From: Chrysoperla carnea
Lineage: Eukaryota; Arthropoda; Insecta; Neuroptera; Chrysopidae
Direction of reading: 5' to 3'
Assembly (NCBI RefSeq): GCF_905475395.1
Contig: NC_058337.1
Coordinates: forward strand, 103,348,368 to 103,412,367
Length of the DNA: 64,000 nucleotides
Numbering within the stretch: the first letter of the stretch is position 1; every line of letters begins with the position of its first letter. The notes beneath the pieces were generated by a model. That model was not told the origin of the DNA and ran no database searches. It saw only the letters and a program-made list of their open reading frames with translations. This document shows positions 26,746 through 38,877 of this stretch, in pieces. The translations under genes and the position numbers were made by a program.

Positions 26746-27492
26746 GAAAAAAACTAAGAAAACACAAGTGAAATTTCGATTTTGCTCCTATTTTGTAGAT
26801 CAATTTTTAAATACGTTTATCGAAATGTTTGTGAAATTCAAAAGTATAAATTTTTTTCAACATCTTCAACATTTTTCGTCATATTTAAGATCAAATTCAC
26901 ATGTACGCAAAAATATTTTGATCTTACTATCAATTTTCCATCCACAGGATTTAGGACCATGGGGCTAAATACATAAATCCAGGTCTGATTGTTGCTTCGT
27001 TTGCTAACGTTAAAAATAATTATACCGTTACTATATACGCTTCAAATTTTACGGTCATCTCAACGGTCTATTAGAAATATTAGTGAAATAAGTATTTTTC
27101 AAGATTTCTTGTAGCTAATATCCATATGTAAAACCTTTTAATCACAGTATAATAAAAGTATAACACGAACAAAATTAAAATTTGTTAAGCCGCAAAACAT
27201 CCAATGAATTTACCATACTCAACATTATACACACTAAGAATAGAGATGCATCAATTTAAAATATAAGTACAGTATGATTTGAAATGATTGAATTTATAAA
27301 ACAAAATTATTTCTTTCAATTTAATATAGATGGGTATGCTGATAATTTTATTTAAAATCGCTTTGTACAACATATAAAACACATAATCATTTATAGTATG
27401 CATACGTGTATTTAAGAATTGTAGGTATAAATAAATTCAGATCAATTATTATTTGACTAGACCAGAAGAAATAGATTCTACTTAACTAAATA

Positions 27493-27894
27493 GGTATTCG
27501 TTGTGTGCGTAGTCATGGTAGAGACAATAAAATCAATGCCAGAGCTTCCAGTGAAAAATTTTTGCGATAAAGGAGGCTGTTATGACTAATTTGCAGTTCT
27601 TTACACGTTAATGTTATAGAAAATGTCAAATTAAAATTATTAAAAAACACTAATTAATTAAACTTAATGCATTAAAATTGTGAAAATAAAAAATCAAATT
27701 GAACAAATATTATTTTTCAAATGTAAATTATCATAATTATTTATTTAAATTTGTGAGATAATAATATTAAATTTTCAATGTAAGTCATAAATGCAATCCA
27801 TACAATTATATATGCATCCATACAATTCTATAATTAAAGTAGTGTATCGTTACCATGGAAACGACTTAAATAAAACTCACGCACAGTGCGAATA
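27493..27894 (+). repeat. R2 dispersed repeat, copy 1
   Basis: About 400 bp that recur at 35056-35450 with more than 90 percent identity by eye. It starts ATTCGTTGTGTGCGTAGTCA and ends near CTCACGCACAGTGCGAAT, which reads in reverse as a similar end, so short imperfect terminal inverted repeats are likely. Near the right end it carries GTTACCATGGAAAC, a near-perfect X-box palindrome. Non-coding. Confidence 0.8.
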
Positions 27895-27976
27895 GTATTG
27901 CAACTCCTAACTACAGTCAAAACCGGTTATAACAACGAAAATTAACGGTCTCGGTCGAATCTCTATATAAACATAT

Positions 27977-28360
27977 ACGGGTTGGGCCATTTTAACCTGT
28001 ACACCTATAAATATCTCATTTCGTAGTTAACCAATCAAGAAATAGCTTGAACAAAAGTTGCAGAGTTTGATGGAGAACATCATATTTTGACATAAGATTG
28101 GACCTAGTTCTTCGGGATAATTTAATAGCCAATTTAGATCCTAAACGGTAAAAGATAGTATAGCACTTAGAAAGTTGTTCCTCATATAAAAAACTAACAT
28201 TTTTCATCTAAACTATTTTTCGAAAATCGCCAGCTTTCGAAATCGAAAGAAAACACACTAAACACGGAAAAATGCTTTAGCCAAAAGTTGTCAGCGGCAA
28301 TAGAAGACATTGTCAAGAGCCTGTGTCAATGATATTGACCTACAATTATCGATAAACTTG
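27977..28360 (+). mobile_element. Foldback MITE, one-armed copy
   Basis: The left arm (GGGCCATTTTAACCTGTACA... TCGTAGTTAACCAATC, then GCAGAGTTTGATGG) and centre (CGAAAATCGCCAGCTTTCG, AATGCTTTAGCCAAAAG) match the complete element at 4512-5063. The right arm is missing. Confidence 0.75.
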
Positions 28361-28639
28361 GCGATTCTTCGAATTACAGGTTATTGAAGTGGGGGCTACA
28401 AAGAGAAACACGGCACTCTGATTGGCACGATTCCATCCCTTGGAGAGATGAAAATTTTTTTAAAAATTATTTTTTAGTAAAAATTTAAAAGGAAGATTCC
28501 CACCAAATTTCAAAGAAATCGGTCGAATAGAACAAGATATCATGTCAGCCATCTCCAAAAATATAGTTTCTAAAAGAACGCGTTTTAATTTTGTGAGATA
28601 ATTCAGGCAGGGTAATTCGGATAAAAATATTACTCACTT

Positions 28640-28797
28640 TGGATTACTCAGCTATCCTAGATCCATACATTGAGCCTCTTTCTACTTCATCTGCAATGCC
28701 TTGCAAAGTTAATTCTGCTAAACGACCTGTTTTGCCTTCTTTTGAAACAGCAGAAGCTCGCAGTACACCGATCAATTCAAACATTCGTTACCAGAAT
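28640..28797 (-). pseudogene. Unidentified decayed coding fragment
   Basis: Reverse translation gives about 45 codons of unusually protein-like, balanced composition (for example KEGKTGRLAELTLQ and ADEVERGSMYGSRIAE) in an otherwise very AT-rich region. An in-frame stop follows. A GTGAGT sits just after it, as if a splice donor once closed an exon. I do not recognise the protein. It could be a processed or duplicated gene fragment or part of a transposon. Confidence 0.35.
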
Positions 28798-28901
28798 CAT
28801 CCGTTTAGGAACTTATTCTTAAAGGTCTAACCTTTAAAAATATGGAAAAAAAATGTTGTCTTCAAATTTCTAAACCAGAATACTGCCTTCATAAATCTTC
28901 T

Positions 28902-28975
28902 TTTTTTTAATATTTAAAAAAAAATTTTTAATATTTAAAAAAAAATTTTTAATATTTAAAAAAAAATTTAATATT
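28902..28975 (+). repeat. 22-bp tandem repeat, three units
   Basis: Three consecutive copies of a unit reading TTTTTAATATTTAAAAAAAAA, the last one shortened. Confidence 0.85.
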
Positions 28976-28995
28976 TGTATTTTTGTTTTTGCAAT

Positions 28996-29395
28996 TCTCT
29001 ATATATTATAAATGCGAAAGTAAGCATATTTGTTTGTTTGTTTGTTTGTTTGTTACACTTTCACGCTAAAACTAGCTAATTGTTTTTAATGAAACTGTAC
29101 AGCAATATAGCTCATACTTCAGAATAACACATGAGATATAATTTATAAAGATATATTAATAAAGAATATAAAATATTTCACGGCCATCTTTTCTGATGTA
29201 CTCAATGGATAATTACGACTATCATACATTTAAAAAATTTAAAAACATAAAAAACCATACATATATTTTACCTGTGTAAAACAATCGTTATCATTATTTC
29301 GAGTGTTATAGAAAGGAGATAAGCGAGAGAAAGGAGATAAGGAGATTATTAATCTTTACTTTTAAACCCAGCGCAGCGGCTGGGAATCACTCTAG
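28996..29395 (+). mobile_element. Short non-autonomous Helitron
   Basis: It starts TCTCTATATATTATAAATGC, has GAAAGTAAGC and a TTTG microsatellite, and ends with the hairpin CCCAGCGCAGCGGCTGGG followed by AATCACTCTAG and host T. It is the closest relative of the outer ends of the 41259-45463 Helitron. 400 bp, no gene. Confidence 0.8.
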
Positions 29396-30354
29396 TTACA
29401 AATAAAAACTTTCCTTAAAGGAGCTTCAAAAAATAATTTCGAGGAAAATTCAGAATATAATTATTTAACAAAATTGCATTTATGCCTACAAATAACTGTA
29501 TATTGATAGATTATAAACATAGCATACAACACATCCCAATATATATAAACATATATATAAAATCATCACATCACATCTTTATATATTTATAATAATATAA
29601 AACTTTCACTTTAGTTATATATTAGTAAAATTATATAATATTAAATAATAATCATAATAATAATAAATGAAGATGATAGTCTTCATTTGTATGTATTGAT
29701 TATTAATATCTAATAATAATATCATTATATTAAAATAATATATATTATATAAATATATATTATTATATATATATAACGTTAAACAATATAAACATATGTA
29801 TGAAGTATCAAAAAAAAATAAATTTATTATCAAAAAAATAAAATCAAAATATTGATAATCTACAAAGTTATTAGTTTTTAATTATCATTGAAATAATTAA
29901 TTAAAATAAAATATAATAATATTCATTTATATACATGCTGTTGTGTTGAAGTCAAGTCAATCAAATTCAAATATAGATATAATAAATAAATAGCTAATAA
30001 CAAATATAAATCAATCAAAGAGAATATACTTACAAAAAAAAAAAATTATTTTAATTTTATAATACAATTATTCAATTTTAATTATTTCAATTATATTGTG
30101 TACATGTTTATTATAAATATTATTATATCATTCATATACAGTATTTTGATATTTATTAAAAAGTAATAAAGACATATTCTTAAGATTGTTGTCTGTCTAG
30201 AATTTGTAAAAAGTTTTGGATTATACGCACTTTAAGAGTAGAAAGCTTTTAGTAAAATAATATAAAATTTTTATCTATACTGTACCGATCAACTGTTAAT
30301 ACATAATACATACAATATAATATAATGTACGGTGAGTTTAAAATTATGTTAATA
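29396..30354. other. AT-rich non-genic stretch
   Basis: Almost entirely A/T from 29560 to 30200. A poly-Tyr/Ile open frame on the reverse strand (29615-29833) is composition noise. Confidence 0.6.
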
Positions 30355-31140
30355 TAGTTATTTCTCTTCAACTACAACATCGGTTGAGTAACCATTAAAA
30401 ACTGCAACGTTTTTAATGTATTTTAATTCCTTAAGATAAGAGGATCTAGAAAGTGGAATATTTATTAATCTATTTATGTGACAATAAGAATCTGATGTAA
30501 TGTATCTCTCAGTATGAGTCGCTTTTCTAAGTAATATCAAAATCGAATTTGTTTTTATAACGAGAAATTAATAGGTCTAAAAATGATAAAGTACCATTCA
30601 ACTCAAAGTCAATTGTGAAAATTTCATGTTCGCCGTTGATGGGTTCCATAAATTCCGATATATTTAATTTAGAACTGACACAAACGGTGAGAACATCGTT
30701 AACGTATCGATACCAAACTTTTGGGAAATTTTATTATATTTATCCTTTAGTTTAATTTCTAATTGGCTCATGAATAAATTGGCTAGAAAAGGTGGTAGTA
30801 GGTTGCCCATAGAAGTACCTTGAGTCTGTTTGTAATAGGCCCCTTTGAAAACAAAAAGATTTTCCTCATATAAAGTCGTATCAACGGCAAATATTCCATG
30901 ATGATTTTGACACCACTCTCCATGAGCCAAATTTGATTTAAAGTCAAGAAGATTTAAAGTCATTTCAATTGGGATACTGGGATATAGAACAAGGACGTCA
31001 AAAGAAATGAGCCTATCTTGGAGTTCTAAAACAACATCCTTAACATTGTCTATACTAACACCAAAATTGTTTTTAATCGAGAAACTTTTTGGTGCGCGCA
31101 GATTATTAAATTCCGAAACAAGCCTTTAACAATTTTAAAG
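30355..31140 (-). pseudogene. Penelope-like reverse transcriptase fragment
   Basis: Reverse-strand translation shows Penelope-type reverse transcriptase landmarks in order: SFDVLVLYPSIPIEM, then YYKQTQGTSMGN followed by PFLANLFMSQLE, then VWYRYVNDVLTVC (catalytic box YVND at 30694-30705), then GTLSFLDLLISR and a C-terminal ATHTERYI... block. A frameshift lies near 30725 between the GTSMGN block and the YVND block, and a stop follows near 30540. The GIY-YIG endonuclease expected after the reverse transcriptase in many Penelope elements is not visible, so the copy is broken at both ends. The Asn in place of the first Asp of YVDD would also impair it. Confidence 0.82.
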
Positions 31141-31264
31141 AAAGGAACGTTAATGCCTGAAACTATTGTTCATCAACACAATTGATGATTATCGTATCTA
31201 AGAACTTTTTGTGTCTTGTCATTTTTTATTTTTAAGAAGTATAATCTTTCGAATAGATATCAAA

Positions 31265-31757
31265 CAAGTGAAAACAAACAATTGACTGAGTTAATTGTTG
31301 AAATACCATGTATAGACAGTGTTGATTACTCTGTCACATTACACATACATACATGTCACACACATATAACTGATATACTCATATAATACTACAATTTGGG
31401 TAAACAGTGATGTTTACGAAAAAATGTTTCAAACAAAAGTTGTTTATTTTTTTATTAAGGAATATTCTTTATATTAAACTTTTATTCTATCTCATTTATG
31501 AACTCGACCTCACTTTTTACGTCTTCAGCACGCTATAAAAATTTCAGCTTGATATCTCCTTTTTTTTTTAGTAATCGTGATGACAGACGGATAGACGACA
31601 GACGACAGACGACAAACAGGCAGACAACCGGAAATGGACTAATTAGGTGATTTTATGAACACTTATACCAAAAGTTTGTTCATAGCATCATTATTTTTAA
31701 GCGTTACAAACTTGGTACTAAACTTAGCATACTTTGATATATTTCATATACATGGTT
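31265..31757 (+). repeat. R1 dispersed repeat
   Basis: Both family ends are present. The middle is shortened (the GGTTTACAAGATGG block is lost) and the tetranucleotide tract is expanded as GACGACAGAC repeats near 31590-31615. Confidence 0.85.
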
Positions 31758-33307
31758 TAAAAATATGTGGTCAAGTTTTAGTGTATTGGGTAACAAACAA
31801 CATTAAGGTAGTTCCTCCGCGACCGTCCAGTCAAAAAGTTTTGGACTAATACTATCATTCAGTGCATTAACTGTGCTATGACTATTATACATATACCATA
31901 TATTATTTTCAAAAGACTGTAGTTCCTCACTACTGTTTCTAGTATACATATAAGCACACACACTATGACATATGCCTTTAACATTAGTCTTCATATCTTT
32001 TCCACAAAAATCATCGCTAAAACGAGTTATTTATTTAAGTTTTTTATCGAAACTATATGGTAAATAATTTTTATTTTTATTTATATATTTTCTAAATATG
32101 GTATTCTACATTATATTAGTTTTTCATAGAGATGGTGGACGTCATTCATTGGTAAATAAATATAATATTTGTAAATTTGTATATTTTTATACACTTCTCC
32201 CATGTACACGTACAAATTGCGTCACTTTTAATTGCTAATATCTCATGTATGGCATGGTAAATCATCTTCTAATTTTAACAGCAAGTGTATTATGAATTAA
32301 ATATTTTATATTCTGAGTTTTGAAAAATTCTTGGAATATCACTTTCGTGTAGGTACTACCTTAATAAAATAATTAATTGGTAATAATAATATTTATAATA
32401 CAATTGTACAATATTATTTTATAGATTGAATTGAGTGAATGAATGAGTAAGTTTAATATAAGTGAATGCATGCATGTTTTGTTGATGTAAATAAGTAAAT
32501 AAATATTTAATTTGAACATTGATTTAATATTTATTGGTATAGGTAGATACCTCGAACATTATTACTTACTTATATGTATTTGTTATATTGTTTAATAAGA
32601 ATGAATACACAATAAGTACTTATACTAACTATTATTGTGCTATTGTAGTACCAATTTGAATTAAAATGCGTGTTTTATTTAACAACCAACTAGTATATCT
32701 ATTATTGTATAGATATACTTATTAAATATTTATTATTCTTACCTACATCAAATTAAATTTATATCAAATCAAATCAAAATCAAAATCAAATACATATCAA
32801 TAATATATTAATTATATTATTAATATTTATTATATTTATTAATATATAATTTAAATTATATACTTTTATATTATAGATATGTGTATTTTAATAACTATTT
32901 TATTTTATTTCATATTTATCATCGTTTTTTCTTTTATCATTTTAAGAAATGATTTCAGCGAAGACTACAGTAAAGGTATTCAAATGTAAATAAGCTAATT
33001 TCTTAATGAAAAATAACACTAAAAAAAATGATATTTATCTGAATGCACGTTGGACATTTCAAATAAAAATTATATAGTTTAGCGACAGTTTCTAAGTGAA
33101 GTTTAACTTTTGCGAGTAGAAAAATCATCGTCATATTTTCAGTTTATTCCAGTCTACTCTACTCTACTTTAAACTAAAAGAAAATTTATCTTCGTACATT
33201 GCATTTGTACTATAAATATTATTAATATCTTTTTAATAATTTTATCAATGATTGCGATAAAATTTTTCAAGCAAAACTAAACGGCTAATTTTTGAATCAG
33301 CTTGAAA
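31758..33307. other. AT-rich non-genic stretch
   Basis: No credible gene. 32360-32900 is highly AT-rich with a short AATCA repeat near 32770. Open frames at 31803-31994 on the reverse strand have no recognisable motif. Confidence 0.5.
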
Positions 33308-33714
33308 CAAGTGAAAACAAACAATTGACTGAGTAAATTGTTGAAATACCATGTATAGACAGTTTACATTTAAACTTTTGTTCTATCTCTAACGGTTTAC
33401 AAGATGAGTTCTACGGACCCAAGACCCAATTGACTTATGTTGCTCATTTACGAACTCGACCTCACTTTTTACGTCCTGAATACGCTATAAAATTTCATCT
33501 TGATATCTTTTTTAGTTTTTGAGTTATCGTGTTCACAGACGGACAGACGGACGGAAGGGCGGGTGGATGGACAGCCGGAAATTGTCTAATTAGGTAATTT
33601 TATGAACACATATACCAAAATTTTGTTCGTAGCATCAATATTTTTTAGCATTACAAACTTGGAACTAAACTTAGTATACCTTGTAATTTGCTTATTACAT
33701 ATATTCATGGTATA
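33308..33714 (+). repeat. R1 dispersed repeat, internally deleted
   Basis: It starts CAAGTGAAAACAAACAATTG, jumps from the ATGTATAGACAGT block straight to TTTAAACTTTTGTTCTATC, and continues to a divergent terminal hairpin. The GGAC tract includes CGGACGGAAGGGCGGGTGG. Confidence 0.85.
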
Positions 33715-34423
33715 ATAACTAACCCAGACGCGATTTATCAATCATTTTCAGTTTTGTATAAAATAAATGGCGCTCAGATTTAAATACAAAAATTAAATCG
33801 TCTAGATCCTGACTTATTTTTCGGACTAAGGAGGGATTTGTCTATCTCTAAATTTTTTTTTTAATCTATAAGAAATGTAAGAAATGTTTCTACAAACACG
33901 TTTGTAATCTGTAGATATAATCTTAGATTACCAGAAGATTTTTTTTTTGAAAGTAAATAAATTTTCTAATCGCATAATTTTAAATTATAGCTTTTAAAAT
34001 TTCAAATCTACATAATAATTTACATTATGGATGACATCAATAGACGGTTTTGAAGGTTTCCAATCAATCAATTTTTATTAAAATCTATTTTGTGTACCTA
34101 TTAAAAATTTTGAGTTAAATTTAATAAATTTTTTACAAAATTTAAAAATTGTAACAAAAATTATAATGAGCCATATTTTTTCCGCAAATATAGATTTATG
34201 CTGTATATCGAAGGATAACGGAGAAAGATGGGGGCTTATAACACGATTTATGGGGTTCTATAGATGTCTATTTTTCTCGCTACATTTGGTTGTCTGTAGA
34301 GGGCTCCTTTAATTCAAAGATTTCTCAGGATAAAATTGCTTATTCTACTATTTTAAGGCTTTGTGAATCTCTATAACCTCGTCAAAATAAACTAGATTGT
34401 AGAAAATGTATAGATTAAGGTAG

Positions 34424-34609
34424 TGCGAGCGCCAAGGCAATTTTAGATTTAGGGTTGAAATTATTTGACGGACGGAAATGGACTAATTAGGTGATTCTAT
34501 GAACACCTATAGCAAAATTTTGTGCGTGACATCAATATTTTTAAGCGTTACAAACTTGGGACTAAACTTAGTATACCTTGCATATTACATATACCTATGC
34601 ATGGTATAA
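34424..34609 (+). repeat. MITE end joined to R1 3' fragment
   Basis: 34424-34465 matches one end of the small MITE at 2905-3050 (GTGCGAGCGCCAAGGCAATT form). From 34467 the sequence is R1 from its GGAC tract to the terminal hairpin. Either R1 truncated on insertion into the MITE or the two were joined by deletion. Confidence 0.65.
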
Positions 34610-34881
34610 TAATAGTCCAACTTCATATTAAGAATTTATTTAAGTATATAATAGATAATTACTCTATTGTTTAATGCATATGCCCGCTTTTTATGCACTG
34701 TATCTAATATAACAAATTCATTTTAATGAACATGACTGTAGGTATATAAATTTTGAATTTCGCCTCAATTTCCTAGATCAATTTTTGTATTATATAAATA
34801 CGTATTTCGACTAACAAGAAGTCATGCAATCCGTCACCAAATTAACAACGAGTAACATACACAATAAGAGTAATTACGATT

Positions 34882-34939
<58 letters not shown>

Positions 34940-35055
34940 TACAAAAATTGACCTAGGAAATTGGGGAAAAAATCCAAATTTATTTCGAAATATCCAAGAG
35001 ATCTCATTTATTATCTTTGATAATATTTATATGACTGTATAGTGTATATGTTAGT
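34610..35055. other. Non-genic, with (AT)n run
   Basis: Includes a pure AT dinucleotide run at 34883-34938. No gene seen. Confidence 0.6.
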
Positions 35056-35450
35056 ACCTATTCCTTGTGTGCGTAGTCATGGTAGGGACAATAAAATCGA
35101 TGCCAGCGCTTCCAGTGAAAAATTTTTTCGTTAAAGGGGGCTTTTATTACTAATTTGCAGTTCTTTACATGTTAATGTTATAGAAATGTCAAATTAAAAT
35201 TATTGTAAAACACGAATTAATTAAACTTAATGCATTAAAAATTGTGAAAATAAGAAATCAAATTGCACAAATATTATTTTTCAAATGAAAATTGTCATAA
35301 TTATTTATTTAAATTTGTGAGACAATAATATTAAATTTTCAATGTAAGTCTTAAATGCAATCCATACAATTATATATGCATCCATACAATTCTATAATTA
35401 AAGTAGTGTATCGTTACCATGGAAACGAAACTCAAGCACGGAGCGAATAT
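35056..35450 (+). repeat. R2 dispersed repeat, copy 2
   Basis: Direct-orientation partner of 27493-27894, about 7.5 kb downstream. It carries the same X-box-like GTTACCATGGAAAC at 35413-35426. Confidence 0.8.
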
Positions 35451-36447
35451 GTCTTCTTAAAAATAATACAATATTTTTTGTAGATAGAATAGATATATTA
35501 AATTTATAAAATCAAGACCAAACCTATCAATGACATAATGTTCATAAATTTTAATCATACAAATTTTATATTTATAAAAAAAAAAAAAAAGACACACATA
35601 GGTACTAATACTTATATACATCAAAAGCGGTTTTGTGATTCTTGTGTAATCATTATATATAAGTTTATATATGTATATGCATATAATATATATGAATAAT
35701 TAACTTGAATATGCACTCTTTGGTGTTCAATATCTTTCATGTATACAGGATGCGCATAAAGTTTGTTAACTCTTTGGCAGTGGTTTGGTTACAGTTTACA
35801 CCCTTCTCTCATATTTCACATTTCAATATGCACCCACTTAGGTGAGATAATGCACGCGAAATATGAAATAAGTCATTGATTACTTATTTTTTTTAAATAT
35901 AGACTATCATAGGAGACGGACCATCATTAGTTCCATTACCCCTTAATTCTTAGGAGAATATTAGTTAGTTTTTGTTGTGTTTTGTTGCGTTCAAAACAGC
36001 TACGCCGCCCACAGTGGCTCCGGTACACAGTGGAATAAGACTTACTGTCTAATATAAGTATCAGAAAGGTGACGGAAATTAATTGATGAATTTTAAGAAG
36101 AGGCACGAAATTCTAAGTTTGTGGAAAACTTTGCCACGCATTCTTGCACGAACCGCAACCTTTAACCGTGCTAATATTGAAAGTTTAGAGCTTTTTTTAT
36201 TGATGTTTTTACTCTTTCGATATATAATGCGCCACTGTGTACTAGGACCGAGCCACTGTGGAGCCACTTTATGGTACAAAGTGGCTATTTTCATTTTTTC
36301 AAAAAGGTTCAATATTTTAATTCTCGCTTCATTTTTTAAAAAAATGCCTGAACATCATCTGAAGTGCATTTATTTAGACTGATAGAGGAGGGAAGAGAAG
36401 AAACCTAGCACAAATTAGATGTAATCTGCATTTCGGTTTGGGAAATC
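35451..36447. other. Non-genic stretch
   Basis: Overlapping open frames on both strands at 36079-36382 (77 and 99 codons) have no recognisable motif. A worn transposon is possible but unsupported. Confidence 0.4.
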
Positions 36448-36895
36448 ATAGTTTAAGTCATTCTGAATAAAAGTTCATATGGTCACAAGTCATGAAAATG
36501 ACAGGATTTCAAGTTATCGCTAAATTAATATTGGAAAATGTACTCATTTGTATACAAAAATTATTGTAATTTAATTGTCATATATGTAGCTGAAAATATT
36601 GATCTTAACACTTTATATTATTGATCCACTGAACATTTAACACTGCTTCTTTGAATTTCGTAACATATTCTTCAAAAAAGTAAGAATTAAAAAACAACAC
36701 CCTTACATTAAAAACCACACGTATGCATGTAGTTATACATATCTGTATATGTATTTGCCTATACACACATAGTCATATATTATACAAATGAGTACATTTT
36801 CCAACTTTAATTTTGCTATAACATGAAATCCTGTCATTTTCATGACTTATGACTATAGGAACTTTTCTTTAAAATGGCTTAAACTATCATTATGT
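36448..36895. mobile_element. Foldback element
   Basis: The left arm 36448-36560 (with CAAGTCATGAAAATGACAGG and GAAAATGTACTCATTTGTAT) and the right arm 36783-36890 are reverse complements at roughly 85 percent over about 110 bases. The loop is AT-rich, with no coding region. Confidence 0.75.
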
Positions 36896-38869
36896 GAGGT
36901 CTTTTGTAGGAAAGGGTAGCACGGGGGGGGGGGGGGTGCACCAAGTTCATTATCGAAGACGTCTCTATTTATAAATTTTACTTTTCCCTTAAATCCGCCA
37001 CGCTGGTCAGGTAAAAATTAAAAACTTATATTCTTGTGAGAACGAAAGTAAAAGAAAAGTACCGTTAATTTCTCAACTAGTTTTTCCTCTTAGGTATATC
37101 TCAACATCAGTATCATATGGAATGAATATTATTGAATCAATCGATTCAAAACAACAAACAAACAAAACAAGCACATAATATATAGGTAGGATACATAGGT
37201 ACGACGAATACAAACAAACACAACTAAACTCAACTTATAAACTGAACCCGACCTGGTTGACCTTACTTAACTTTACAACTCTTTATTAATAATATCTACC
37301 TATACTTATTTACCTATATAATATACCTATACCTCTATTTATTATCAACTCAACATTACTCAGTTTAAGTCAGTTTAGCTGTAGCCACATCATCAATATC
37401 AAAAATATATAGGTAGTAGTTAGTATATATGGTATTACTAACACACTTATTTACACATACCTTGCCTGCATTTACATAAGGATCTGAATTTGCAGGGGAA
37501 CTCATCTTAATCGATTGACCTAAATCGTTAATCTAAAATATTTAACCTACAAAATAATTTTTCATAAAAATTATTAACTTTCCAGATTTTGAAAATCTCC
37601 AGTTTTACATATTTCCGCGGTTTCAAGGCCACAATATCGGAATCAATCCTTTTCAATGTAATGTCTGTGTGTGTGTATGTACGTATGTTAACGCGAACCA
37701 GTTATGACATTACGTGACTGGACTTATTCAACGCGTAATCGCGTATTTAAGAACTGAAAGAGTTTTCAGCAGAATTAGTTGAGCCGCTTTTTAATGGTAA
37801 TAACAAAACTGGAAAAAACTGAATAAACAGAATCTGAAAAGTGTATAAAAGACATCATTTATTTACGGAGATAATGATCGTTCCAGCATAAGCTACAGTA
37901 CATGTTCGAAGAATAATCTATGAAGGCTAACAAGACCTTTTTTTTTAATGTTTTTTCCCCATTAGGGAGTTACCCGTGTGGACTACAGGGGTCGCACTCA
38001 CACGATTTCAGTACCACACCGACTATGTACTGCCAATTTATTCAGATTAAAGTGGGACATCATCTAGGGCTAAATCTTCTTAGTCCTTTAATAGTAAACT
38101 CAGATTCTAAACAGTAACAGATAGAATAACACTTTAAATTAGAAAGTTGATCCTCATAAAAAAACTAACTTTTTTTTATTTAAAACATTTTTTCGAAAGT
38201 CGTTAGCTTTCGGAAGAAATGTGACTTTAAAATACGTCATTGTTACATTTAATCGAATGAAAGCACTAGCCACAGAAAAATGCTTTGAAAATGCTTTAGC
38301 GAATAGTTTTCAAGGGCAATAGAAGGACATTCACTTGTCTCCATGATTTTGAAGGTTTTGACAGGCAGCCGAGTTTTTGAAAATTTTGTCGGGCCACCGC
38401 GTGTGCAGGGTCGAAAAAGCAAAAATTAGCATTATGATTACTGAATCGCCTCTATTATTAATGGGGTAATGGCCATAAAAGACTCAGTTTGCATACATAA
38501 TCTATACATACAGCCGTTTTTTTAGTCATCGTTAATCACCTTGGTGCCTCCCTTGATGTGCCCTTTCATACATATTTGTCTTCTTCCCCCTTTATTTAGT
38601 CTTCATAAATGCACTTCGGGTCCCTTTTTGCTGCTTTACTTCGAAGGCATAGTAGGTAACTACTCATTTGTCACCCCTTGAATCCGCACTGAAGGTTGCT
38701 AATGTAAAAATTTCTAATTGAGCCATAACTTTAAATTAGAGAGTGGACAATCGAAAATTTTGGATGGACATGGATGGATGAGCAAAAACGAATTCAATCA
38801 GCATTTTATTAAAATTCACATTTGGGGGTGCTATTTCCTCAGAGGTATTGTTTATGCCAGTTGTTAAAA
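36896..38869. other. Upstream flank of the gene cluster
   Basis: A G14 homopolymer sits at 36923-36936, striking in this base composition. 38040-38360 matches the centre of the foldback MITE at 4512 (CGAAAGTCGTTAGCTTTCGG, then AATGCTTTAG). I see no coding exon and no convincing promoter for the gene at 38870. Confidence 0.5.
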
Positions 38870-38877
38870 ATGAATGA
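38854..38877 (+). promoter_or_regulatory. Short conserved upstream ORF over the start
   Basis: ATG at 38854 opens an eight-codon frame (MPVVKNE, stop) that runs across the ATG at 38870 and ends 5 bases past it. The same arrangement occurs at 46889 and 58675. Alternative readings of this conserved block are a short coding extension (LCQLLK) or an initiator-type promoter element. Confidence 0.35.
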
